NCBI GenBank assembly: GCA_001557505.1
Contig: LSAX01000006.1
Coordinates: 1,054,001 to 1,118,000, forward strand
Direction of reading: 5' to 3'
Length of the DNA: 64,000 bases
Source: Reticulascus tulasneorum
Lineage: Eukaryota > Ascomycota > Sordariomycetes > Glomerellales > Reticulascaceae
The stretch's first letter is position 1. Each line of letters begins with the position of its first letter. Below the pieces are notes generated by a model. It was not told the origin of the DNA. It did no database searches and was given only the letters and a program-made list of their open reading frames with translations. A program made the translations under genes and the position numbers. Shown here piece after piece: positions 54,167 to 64,000 of this stretch.

Positions 54167-56845
54167 ATGTCACGACACCGTGCCTTTCGCAACCTCGATG
54201 TTGACAAGGTCTTCGAAGAGTTCGATGATGAGGAGGATGATCTTGTGGATGAAGGAGATCAGCTAACGCCAGAAGACCGAGAGGCCATGGCCAACGGCAC
54301 TGAACAAGTCAGGACGGCTCTTGGGGACGATGCAGACAAAATCACAGCAAAACAGATCCAAGATGCATTATGGCATTACTTCTACGATGTAGAAAAGTCT
54401 GTTGCCTACTTAAAGAAGAAATTCGTCGCCCCGCCACCAAAGCTGGAGCCGAAGAAAGCAAAAGCGCGTAAGTTAGACCCAATTCCCTTTGTCAGACTCA
54501 TTCTTCAAGTCGGGCAGTAGCTGGAGCAGAAGTTGAGCGTTTGGTAGAAGGCAGCGGACTCTGGCAGATTGGCACTTTCATTGAGGAGGGTTCTGAGCGA
54601 CGCTTCATTCCACCGCAGTATCCTGCTCCACGGATAGCTCAGCCACCTTGTTCTTGGTACTTCTACGACATGCCATGGCTGGACATCCCGCAGGATCGGG
54701 AGACTATGTTCATAGCACCACCTCAACCTTGCGGTGGTCTTCTTGGCGGAGGGGACGGAACTCCTAAGCTATCAAAGCTCCAGGCTATAGCTGCGGCGAG
54801 AAAGAAGAAGGCGGAGGCACAAAAATCGGATGACAAGGTCGAACGAGCAGAGAAGAGACTGTCTCATCTTGCCCTAAACGATCAGACCTCAAAGGAAAAT
54901 TTCAAGCCAGGCTCCAGCCTCTTGGCCAAACGCCAAAAGCTTTCTGGGGAACCTTCACGAAATAAGACACCAGAAACAGCATTGCAGTCAAGACAGCACA
55001 ATTTGAACGCTGATAGAGAAATTCTCAAACAACCCGACGATTCTTCAGCCGCCACAGAAGGCACTGGCATGGAGATTGATGGATCCGAGGACGAAAAGTC
55101 TCACGCGAGAAAGAAATCCGTCGAAAACGACTGCATTGTGCTTCCTCCTGCTCAGCCATCTGCCTTTGCTCAAACGCTCTTTGGATCTGCTTCAGAAACT
55201 GCCAAGACCCCTACTGTTCACACATATGATCTACCTTACATGGCGTCTTCCGCCTTCGTAGCTAGCGTCTTCTCCCAGCCCAGTCCGGACGATATCGTTC
55301 TCACAGCTCAGGCGAAAGGTTCGCGATTTGCGAAGAACCAATAAGATGCTGACTCTAATTTCTCTTTAGCGGGCAGCAAATTCGACGCTGCTGTCTCCAA
55401 GACCACGACTTCAGCGAAAAGAACCGGCACAAGCACTCCGAAAGGAAGTGGATCAAACGGTGATGTTCCAACGGGCGATCTCAAGGGCCTCAAACTTGAC
55501 GAGACGGTCGCACCAAAAAGCAAAAAGCTTGATGTTGTCCAGGAGTTTGAGAAAAGTGAAAAGAAAAGAAGTGCAAGCTTCGTGGTAGTTGGTTAGTTCC
55601 TTACACGCCCCTTTGGAAATTCCGTTCTGACACCAAAAAGGTCATGTCGATGCTGGGAAGAGCACCCTTATGGGTCGCCTGTTACTTGAACTCAAGTATG
55701 TGGAAGAGCACACCGTCGACCGATATCGAAGGCAGGGAGAGAAAATCGGAAAAGCATCTTTCGCTCTCGCATGGGTGATGGATCAAACAGAGGAGGAACG
55801 TGCCCGTGGAGTGACAATCGACATAGCAACAAATCAATTCGAAACTGAAAGGACCCGATTCACGATCCTCGATGCCCCTGGTCACAGGGACTTTGTCCCA
55901 AACATGATTGCGGGAGCTAGTCAGGCCGATTTTGCAATTCTTGTCATTGATGGAAATACAGGCGCCTTCGAGAAAGGATTGAAGGGACAAACCCGCGAGC
56001 ATGCCTTGCTTTTGAGAAGTCTTGGTGTGCAGCGCGTCATCGTAGCCGTGAACAAGTTAGACATGGTCGGCTGGTCCCAGGACAGATTCGATGAGATCAC
56101 TGAACAGGTCACTGGTTTCATGAAGGGCAACGGGTTTCAACTCAACAATGTCACCTTCGTTCCCATTTCTGGACTCAACGGCGACAACTTGGTGCGGAAA
56201 TCGGAGAACGCTGCCGCATCGTGGTATACCGGTACAACACTGATCGAGGCGCTGGAGGCTTCTGAACCGAGCACTCGGGCGCTTCAAAAGCCATTCCGAA
56301 TGTCAATATCGGAGATATTCAAGTCACAGCAGAGCCAGATGACAGTGTCTGGGCGGATTGATTCGGGGACCGTTCAAGCCGGTGACGTGTTGATGGTGCA
56401 ACCCAGTGGCGAGACAGCGTCAATCAGGTCAATAGAGGTCGACTCAGAAGTTCAGGACTGGGCAGTAGCAGGCCAGAACGTCAGCATCGGGCTGTACGGC
56501 ATCGACTCGATCCACGTGAGAGTGGGCGACATCATCAGCCACAAGGCAACACCGATCGAGTGCAGCGATACCCTCACAATGAAGGTGCTGGCTTTCGAGT
56601 TCCTGATGCCAATGCCAGTGGATGTACACAGAGGAAGACTCCACGCAGCGGGACGGATCCAGGCAATCCCGGCAATATTGGACAAAGCCAGCGGCTTCAC
56701 CATCAAGAAGAACCCCAAGATCGTCCAACCCGCCAAAATTGCACGAGTTGTGGTTAAGCTGGAGTCGAAGGTGCCACTCGAGGCAGGGCAAAGGGTAGTC
56801 CTCAGAAGCGGAGGAGAGACCATCGCAGCAGGGTTGCTCGAGTAG
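54167..56845 (+). CDS. HBS1: Hbs1, EF-1alpha-like GTPase of no-go decay
   Basis: Translational GTPase that works with Dom34/Pelota to rescue stalled ribosomes. Four exons, 54167-54467, 54518-55318 (start may be 54521), 55370-55591 and 55641-56845, about 842 residues, near normal for fungal Hbs1. The N-terminal HBS1-N domain (ALWHYFYDVEKSVAYLKKKF, about residues 65-95) is followed by a long variable Lys/Ser-rich linker including KLQAIAAARKKKAEAQK. The G domain begins at GHVDAGKSTLMGRLLLEL. It continues with RARGVTIDIATNQF (switch), LDAPGHRDFVPNMIAG (G3), VIVAVNKLDMVGW (G4) and the beta-barrels ending in QRVVLRSGGETIAAG. The second intron uses a weak GTTCGC donor but rejoins the frame exactly (QAKAGSKFDAAV). 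Confidence 0.94.
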
Positions 56846-58216
56846 ATATATTATTTGACTATCTATCGCCATCCGTAGGCGGACGATTTGGGACATGTGG
56901 GAGGAGCTAGCAAATGCGCATCTGGAGGAGCATGGGATCAGTGTCCGACGTTGGGGTAAGCAGTGCGGCTCCCTTACGGTAGGTACGCAGATAAGCCCGC
57001 ACGAATCAATTAAAGTGCTAAATTTAGCTATGTACCTATGTAGGTCCAGTAGGGGCCACATTGCAGCAGCAGCAGACCCCTTTTTTCCCTTCGTAACCAT
57101 AATCATTCGTTCGTACATTCCTATCTTTGCGGCAGGAGCCCGACATTCAGATATAGAATAGTATGAAGTGGTGCGTTTTTCCTTTAGCAGATCATGGTGG
57201 TCTCCCATTTACGGATTAATACGGACTACCATCCCTTGACATTGCGCAAGCCATCGGAAATTGATTCTCCTCCTCGAGCAATGCTTGATAGACCTTGAAG
57301 CTCGTACCGTCGCATGTCCCGCCAACCCCCTCCCCTTCCCTTCCTCCCCCCTGCGAGGGGTTGGGATGACAAGGCGCATATTGCACAGGTGGCTGCCCCA
57401 CAGTGTTGGTAATGTGGGAATATTCTGGAAGAGCATCTGAAAGGACACAGCGAAGAGGCCACTTGTCAACAGCTGCTGGTTACCTACCTACCTCCTTGCC
57501 TAATCGTGGGTGGCGATATTAGAAGGTAAGATGTGAGACAGTGGCAATAGAGTGAGAGAGAGAGAGCATGTCCACCTTTGCCATAGTAGAAACCGAAGTT
57601 GGGGGCTCCTTGGAAAGGGGAAGAACACGACACCGTTTATACATAGAAGGCGAGCGAACACTTTTCTTGGTAGATAGATTCTCGAATCGTGGCCTTCGGC
57701 GGGGTCACGGCCAGCAAGCCAGCAGCAGCAGATGGAGATGAGGCGTGGGTGCTTTACCCCGTGGCTGGTGATGCATAGGAGATACATATAAATGCACTGT
57801 GCATTGCCCCTTGTTCTCGGGTTAACTCCCCAGCATCTGCGCACTGGGAGGTACACGTGCTCCACTGTCTCAACAGTGCGAACAAATAAGGTGACGGCCC
57901 TTTGGAGATACCCCTGTGATGTGTGGCGTACCCTGCAACGTGAAATCTGGCCTTTTTGTGCAATCTGGACACCTTAACTTTTTTTTTTGGAGAAGCACTT
58001 CATAAAGCCTCCTGCTTTCTCCCACCCTCTCCTGAGCATTCTCTACATTCACCATCAAAAACACTCATTGGGTTGTGAACAGGCGCCAGCTAGAGGATAT
58101 TTCTACCTCGCTGCGTTCTTCGGATCTCTTCTTTCTGCTTTCCTTTTCCCACCTTTTGCATCTGTCCGCTCCTCGCACGTATTGAGGAAAACCTTATACC
58201 CACACTTTCTCCCACT
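56846..58216. other. Intergenic, BiP promoter region
   Basis: 1.37 kb between HBS1 and BiP in tandem. No coding signal. It includes TACCTACCTACCTCC near 57483, a GA run near 57555, a heat-shock element at 57418, and the pyrimidine-rich leader that ends in the BiP start at 58217. Confidence 0.6.
57418..57430. promoter_or_regulatory. Heat-shock element upstream of BiP
   Basis: gaatattctggaa fits three inverted pentamers (GAA-nn-TTC-nn-GAA) exactly, the binding form of heat-shock factor. It lies about 790 bp before the BiP start codon. A two-unit version, ttctcgaa, follows at 57679-57686. Occupancy is inferred; only the motif is seen. Confidence 0.6.
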
Positions 58217-60453
58217 ATGTCGAGATCACGGAACTCGATGGCCTTGGGCTTCGGGCTCTTGGTCTGGCTCACCCTCCTCTTCTCTCCTCTGGCATTTGTC
58301 TCCACCGTGAACGCCGAGGAGGTTGAGAGCTATGGCACCGTCATCGGTATTGTAAGTAGCCTCCCGTTCGCGACTGCGTCGGCTTCCCACAGACGGCTAA
58401 CCCCTTGCTCCATAGGATTTGGGAACCACATATTCTTGCGTCGGTGTGATGCAGAAGGGCAAGGTCGAGATTCTCGTCAACGATCAAGGTATGTCTTTCA
58501 TGATGCTCTCTCTCTCGCGACTGTGACCATGCGCTGACACCCTGCTCAGGAAACCGAATTACCCCATCCTACGTGGCATTCACTGAGGACGAGCGACTGG
58601 TCGGTGACGCAGCAAAGAACCAGGCTGCCGCTAACCCGTACAACACCATCTTCGATGTCAAGTAAGCATGCTCTCCTCCACCTATCCTCGTACTTGATTC
58701 TAACCACTATTTTGCAGGCGAATGATCGGCCGAAAGTTCTCCGACAAGGACATCCAAGCTGATATGAAGCACTGGCCATACAAGGTCCTCAACAAGGATG
58801 GCAAGCCCATCGTCCAAGTCGAAGTCAACGGCGAGGACAAGAAGTTTACCCCTGAGGAAGTCTCCGCCATGATTCTCGGAAAGATGAAGGAGGTCGCTGA
58901 GGCCTACCTGGGCAAGAAGGTCACTCACGCCGTCGTCACTGTCCCAGCCTACTTCAACGACAACCAGAGACAGGCCACCAAGGACGCCGGTATCATTGCC
59001 GGTCTCAATGTCCTCCGTATTGTCAACGAGCCTACGGCCGCTGCCATCGCATACGGTCTTGACAAGACCGATGGCGAACGCCAGATCATTGTCTACGATC
59101 TCGGTGGTGGTACTTTCGATGTCTCCCTGCTCTCCATCGACCAGGGTGTCTTCGAGGTCCTGGCGACTGCCGGTGATACCCATCTCGGTGGTGAGGATTT
59201 CGATCAGCGAGTCATCAACTACTTCGCCAAGTCCTACAACAAGAAGAACAACGTCGACATTACCAAGGACGCCAAGGCCATGGGTAAGCTGAAGCGCGAG
59301 GCCGAAAAGGCTAAGCGAACCCTCTCTTCCCAGATGTCCACTCGTATCGAGATCGAGGCCTTCTTCGAGGGCAAGGACTTCTCCGAGACTCTTACCCGAG
59401 CCAAGTTCGAGGAGCTCAACATCGATCTCTTCAAGAAGACCCTGAAGCCTGTTGAGCAGGTTCTCAAGGACGCCAAGGTCAAGAAGGAGGATGTTGATGA
59501 CATCGTTCTTGTCGGTGGTTCCACTCGTATCCCCAAGGTCGTATCCCTCATTGAGGAGTACTTCAACGGCAAGAAGGCATCCAAGGGTATCAACCCCGAT
59601 GAGGCCGTCGCTTTCGGCGCCGCCGTCCAGGCTGGTGTTCTTTCCGGTGAGGAGGGTACTGAGGAGATCGTCCTCATGGACGTCAACCCGTTGACCCTTG
59701 GTATTGAGACCACCGGAGGTGTCATGACCAAGCTTATCACCCGCAACACCCCCATCCCCACTCGCAAGAGCCAGATCTTCTCTACCGCCGCCGACAACCA
59801 GCCCGTCGTCCTTATCCAGGTCTTCGAGGGCGAGCGATCCATGACCAAGGACAACAACATCCTCGGCAAGTTCGAGCTTACCGGCATCCCCCCAGCTCCT
59901 CGTGGTGTTCCTCAGATTGAGGTCTCCTTCGAGCTTGACGCCAACGGTATCCTCAAGGTCTCTGCCCACGATAAGGGCACTGGCAAGCAGGAGTCCATCA
60001 CCATCACCAACGACAAGGGCCGTCTCACGCAGGATGAGATCGACCGCATGGTCGCTGAAGCCGAGAAATACGCCGATGAGGACAAGGCTACCCGTGAGCG
60101 CATTGAGGCCCGAAATGGTCTCGAGAACTACGCTTTCAGCTTGAAGAACCAGGCCAACGATGAGGAAGGTCTCGGTGGCAAGATTGACGCTGACGACAAG
60201 GAGACCGTAAGTGCCCTCACCCTGTAAGAAAAGAATACCTGATAGCTAACATGTGTTTCAGATTCTCGATGCCGTCAAGGAGGCCACTGACTGGCTGGAG
60301 GAGAACGGCGCCACTGCCACCACCGAGGACTTCGAGGAGCAGAAGGAGAAGCTCTCGAACGTCGCCTACCCTATCACCTCCAAGATGTACCAGGGTGCCG
60401 GCGGTGAGGGTGCTGGTGATGATGATGAGCCGCAAAGCCACGATGAGCTATAA
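58217..60453 (+). CDS. KAR2: ER-lumenal Hsp70 chaperone BiP/Kar2
   Basis: Hsp70 of the endoplasmic reticulum, folding secreted proteins and regulating the unfolded-protein response. Five exons, 58217-58351, 58416-58488, 58550-58661, 58718-60206 and 60262-60453, phases consistent, 666 residues. A signal peptide ([20 protein letters not shown]) is followed by the ATPase motifs [55 protein letters not shown] and [17 protein letters not shown]. The linker and peptide-binding domain contain [20 protein letters not shown]. The C-terminus ends HDEL, the fungal ER-retrieval signal. The introns in the 5' part match other fungal BiP genes in style. A long antisense frame exists over the body and is a shadow. 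Confidence 0.98.
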
Positions 60454-62517
60454 TTCATAGAGACATTGGTTCATACAGGTAAAAAGAAATTCAGACATTC
60501 CATTTAGCTGCTTTTCTCTTTGTGTCCGGGTGTTTGGAGGTACATTGGCGCAGGCATCATGGATATTACATCCATCAAATGTGTAAACTAAATCCACATC
60601 ATAAATCGATATTTTGAACACATGACTGCTTCCGGCGTGACGAGTGATCATGTTTCCGTGTCGAGGTCTGGTTCATCGGCGGCGAGAGTGAACGCTGCTC
60701 GATTTCGCAAGACTTGAGTTCCAAGCAAGACTGGCATCGATCCGAACTGTCTATCCCAATCTATTGTGCTTGTCACCTAGTTGTAACTGATCTTTTCACA
60801 CATCTTTACTCTCTTCCCGCCTTCGAAGCTGCTGTCGGGACTGCATCACCATCCAACTTCAGACCGCCACGGAACGGAAAGTTCCAGGGTTGGTCGTGGG
60901 TCGCCATATCCCCCTTTCCTTGCGGCGACACAGTTGTTTCCCAAGATGCGCCATCACTTGCAAGTATTCCCACATGTTCTTGAGCTTAGAACGATAGATA
61001 AAGTTCCGAAGCGGCGGGTTGGTAGCAATGCTGGTCATCATTGACTTTGCAGGTATACTCGAGGGAAGGGTTGGTAAGCCCAGAAGGAGGAAGGACATGA
61101 GGTACCTCCTCGACTCCTTCCTAGTCTGTTGAAGCGTACTAGGAATACGCACACAAGGCACGAATGAGCTACTACAGCCGTCAGGAAATGAAGAACGGGC
61201 ACGAGACATGCTGCAGCTAAAATGGTCGGCGAGGCAGAGTTATCGTTCCCTATATCTCAGCAGAACCCGAGAAGCGTCAGTCTAGCCAACGCTGTCCCTT
61301 CATGAAGAAACGAACACGACATGAACGGGAACAGCGCGCTTGGAACAGAAACTCAACCAAGGAAAGGCCATTTGCAGACGAGTACCAACAGCAACGGGAA
61401 CGGCGCCGTCGAGCGCGGGATTCACAGTTGGAACAGGATGTGCGTCGACATCGAAAAGCATAACTTGATGAGCAGCAGTGAACGGTGGATCTGGTGTTCT
61501 TGTTGATGATACATGAGGCTTTATCAACGGGGAGTTCTTCAGACCAACACGACCTGTCCGTTCTTCTTGTTAGTTGATTACGTCTCATGTTAGCACTATC
61601 TGGTGTAGGCACATTATCTGCTTGCAGGATCAAATGGTAAGCGTGAGAGAGATCATAGTTAGGTTGCTTGAGGGGAATACCTTTGCGGGCGAATAACTGT
61701 GTGTAGCTGTCCAGACGTCACGCTTCACGCTGATCTCCTATTCTAGAGGACTTCTCTCATCTTGAATCGAGTTGTGTCGAGACAACGTTCTTAGCACATA
61801 GTCATCAGTCATCAGGTTCAGAATTACAGCTCAATGTCAGGCTGAACATGCCTCGTACAGCCAGGTTGTGATCTGCAATTCAAAGCAAATTAGTCGGGGA
61901 TATCGCTGGCAGAAGGATAGGGTTAGGAACAAGCACATGTGCTCATCTAGCACTTATTACGCGGCCACTCAGCCTAGGGTCGAGATATGGACGCAAGCTC
62001 TCATCAGCGTCGAAGGTTGTCCAGTACATTGCAGTCTACAGCTACACCTTCCACCGAATAGGAGTGCTCAAGCTGTAGGTACGACTCTTCACCTTTGCAA
62101 CTTGCATCTCAGTCTCCGTTTAGAATCAACCTCTACGGGCTCTCCTCAGCATGGTACATGTGCCAAATCCTATAGTATATAAGGAAGCGAGTCACAGTGG
62201 ACCATGCTAGGACGATTAGATCGTGGCCAGAAAGCAGAGCGTGAAGCTATTATGGCATCCTGGCTTTGGCCTTGATATAGTTCTGATATCTTTCTCGAGA
62301 AATGACAACAGCCTCATATGCCACACAAAGTTACGAAGTCCCGGGTGCGATACTGTGGTTTACAGGATAGCTAGTTTGGCGCAAGATATTGAGAGAGGGA
62401 GCGCACATCTAAGAAACTCACGGCGATTCACACAATGGATTCTACGAAGTGCGACACATCAACGCTAACTTGATCTCACATGTCTAGAAACCGAACTCAT
62501 AATTACTATCATCGAGG

Positions 62518-63288
62518 CTAATCTAGTTCCAGCAGCCATTGCCAGCTTACGACCTGCATCTTGAAGGCATCTATGGTGTCCGCGACTGCTTCTCGCGCCC
62601 CGGCATTCCCTCCGCAGATTCGCCAGCAAGGGTATAGCTGCAACCTTGCCAGGCTTAAGCCGCAGCTGAGATACCGGCTGACCATGATCAAGTACAACCA
62701 GCTGTAACTGGCGACACTAGACGTTTTCATAGCCACCACTTCCGTCTTCGTTAGTATCCGTTGGCCAACTAAGTGGCGATCCTGTGGTCCGAAGAAGCTA
62801 GTGGTATTGTCATTAAGTGCCAGGCAATTTCCGACTACATAATAACCTTGTTTGCCCATGACTCTTGTGAAGATCATGCTGATCATGGTGCCCTGCCTGG
62901 GACCATACCGATATTGGCTTTTGCCAAGCTGGGTCCTGCTGAGTTGTAACATATGGAGAAGGGTAGCACTAGCTACCCAGCAAGGGGAGACCCCTACAAC
63001 CAGAGAGTTAAAGCTAGGAAGAATACAGAGTACGCAGCACGTTGGCAGAGGTACTTCCTTCATCGCCATGCACTGCGTCAAAGCAAAAGCGCATTCCAAT
63101 GTGTTTCCTGGACTTGATCGTCGAAACTTAAAAAAATCGGCGTTCATTTCTATGCCCGCTGGGTCGGGCATAGACTTGTTGTTCCTATAATTTTGTTCCC
63201 CGTGCTCCCCGTGGCTGGCCGACTGACTCGAATTACCAGAGTGACTGAAACAAGCTGGACAAGCTGGATCAATGCTGGCCCGAGACAA
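62518..63288 (-). CDS. Hypothetical open frame, status unknown
   Basis: Uninterrupted 256-codon frame with Cys- and hydrophobic-rich segments (CCVLCILPSFNSLVVGVSPC, then SWLYLIMVSRYLSC). It is the longest open frame in the last 3.5 kb, but there is no family match, no clear start context and no neighbour support. It may be chance, or the remnant of a membrane-protein gene. Confidence 0.2.
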   Translation of the reverse strand: MSRASIDPACPACFSHSGNSSQSASHGEHGEQNYRNNKSMPDPAGIEMNADFFKFRRSSPGNTLECAFALTQCMAMKEVPLPTCCVLCILPSFNSLVVGVSPCWVASATLLHMLQLSRTQLGKSQYRYGPRQGTMISMIFTRVMGKQGYYVVGNCLALNDNTTSFFGPQDRHLVGQRILTKTEVVAMKTSSVASYSWLYLIMVSRYLSCGLSLARLQLYPCWRICGGNAGAREAVADTIDAFKMQVVSWQWLLELD

Positions 63289-63340
63289 CCCCCGTGTGAT
63301 CAGGAGCTGACTTCGATGCGTTTCTTCAGCAAGACGGATG

Positions 63341-63358
63341 CAGCAGCAGCAGCAGCAG
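63341..63358. repeat. CAG trinucleotide run
   Basis: About six CAG units seen in non-coding DNA. Confidence 0.85.
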
Positions 63359-64000
63359 ACCGTCTGATAACGAAGGCTTGGTCCTTCGGGGCCATGCTAG
63401 GCACAAGGACGCCCAGCTGCTGAGCTAACCCGACGCCAAAAGGCGTCGCAGCACGTGGCTGATGTGGGTGAAGAAGCGAAAAGCCTGGCTATGCCTCAAC
63501 ATCGCCGCAATGTGAAACTTTCCGCAACACAATGCTGACTCGCCCGGGAAGGAAAACGCAAAACAGCCCCTCCCCCGCAAACGGACACATCGCAAACTCT
63601 CATGATGATATTCCGTTCAGGCTCATGACTGCCTTGATGACTTCCTTCCCGGCCCAGCGGTGAAATAGAGTTTTTGAGCTTCGTTCCCCCGCTTCAATGG
63701 AAGGGTCATCGCCTAGCTCATGGTGGCCGTGAAGCGTCCCGACAAGTACTCCACGCTAAGGGCTGGTATTCGAGCTACGCAAAGACTGGGCGAAGCTCGG
63801 GCAGCCCGAGGCATGTACTTCGTATTCATTGGCAAGTCTTCACGAGAGCCATGTGTGTACTCTGCCGTTTGGTGTGCAAGTTGACAAGTAGCGCCACGGA
63901 CGCCGTCGTCCGTCAAGTTGGCGATGCCTGCTTGAGAGCAGCCGGGGCGGGCGACTAGCTGTATCGGGGACGAGATGTGTGTGTGCGAGCGTGATTACCA

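Larger units (their letters stand above)
60454..64000. other. Gene-poor end of the window
   Basis: No gene can be supported over 3.5 kb. The largest open frame is a 256-codon minus frame at 62518-63288, with no recognised family and unknown status. A CAG run lies at about 63341-63358. The first few hundred bases are likely the BiP 3' UTR. Confidence 0.45.

Noticed and set aside
58707..59969. A 420-codon open frame antisense to BiP
   Set aside because: Long antisense frames are a known artefact of Hsp70 genes, sometimes misannotated as glutamate dehydrogenase; the sense strand has full BiP motifs and splice sites.

Overview
The window is nuclear DNA of a filamentous ascomycete (Pezizomycotina). 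The genes carry short GT-AG introns, mostly about 50-100 nt, often with a CTAAC-type branch point. The families are fungal: a Zn2Cys6 regulator, an RTA1-like protein, an FAD-dependent GMC oxidase, fungal SRP40 and Rsm1-type genes. Some intergenic stretches are rich in TACCTA/CCTAGGTA words, a habit I associate with Sordariomycetes; the class is an inference. There are no bacterial operons, CRISPR arrays or rRNA genes, and I found no convincing tRNA.

Layout. 1-2.9 kb: no firm gene, one 12-bp minisatellite. 2.9-11.2 kb: CDK1 kinase (-), AlkB/ALKBH1-like dioxygenase (+), a protein with a HeLo/STAND-type N-terminus and a possibly broken reading frame (+), and a secreted GMC oxidoreductase with eight exons (-). 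11.2-21.6 kb: a gene-poor, partly AT-rich, repeat-containing block (hairpins, a possible MITE relic, a 16-bp tandem repeat). Its only convincing gene encodes a predicted secreted protein at 17.06-17.94 kb. 21.7-32.3 kb: an ADGF/CECR1-type adenosine deaminase, an unknown multi-span membrane protein, SRP40/Nopp140, an Rsm1/C3HC zinc-finger protein and a mitochondrial EngB-type GTPase. 33.5-37.7 kb: an RTA1-family membrane protein convergent with a Zn2Cys6 (UPC2-type) regulator, then another small membrane protein. 40.4-60.5 kb: core housekeeping genes, namely long-chain acyl-CoA synthetase, a rhodanese-UCH deubiquitinase (Doa4/USP8 type), Vps27 (ESCRT-0), a histidine phosphatase, CCT5, HBS1 and BiP/Kar2. 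60.5-64 kb: no supported gene.

How the genes relate. The deubiquitinase and Vps27 are divergently transcribed from one intergenic region and act at the same step, endosomal sorting of ubiquitinated cargo. CCT5 and HBS1 are also divergent, and BiP follows, so 51.7-60.5 kb is a proteostasis neighbourhood (cytosolic folding, stalled-ribosome rescue, ER folding). A three-pentamer heat-shock element lies upstream of BiP. The RTA1-like gene and the UPC2-like regulator are tail to tail and may share a response to sterol or membrane stress.

Gene models were joined by hand from reading frames, splice sites and phase. Splice positions are given for each gene and may be off by a base or a few codons. 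All names come from recognising motifs and families; no database search was run.
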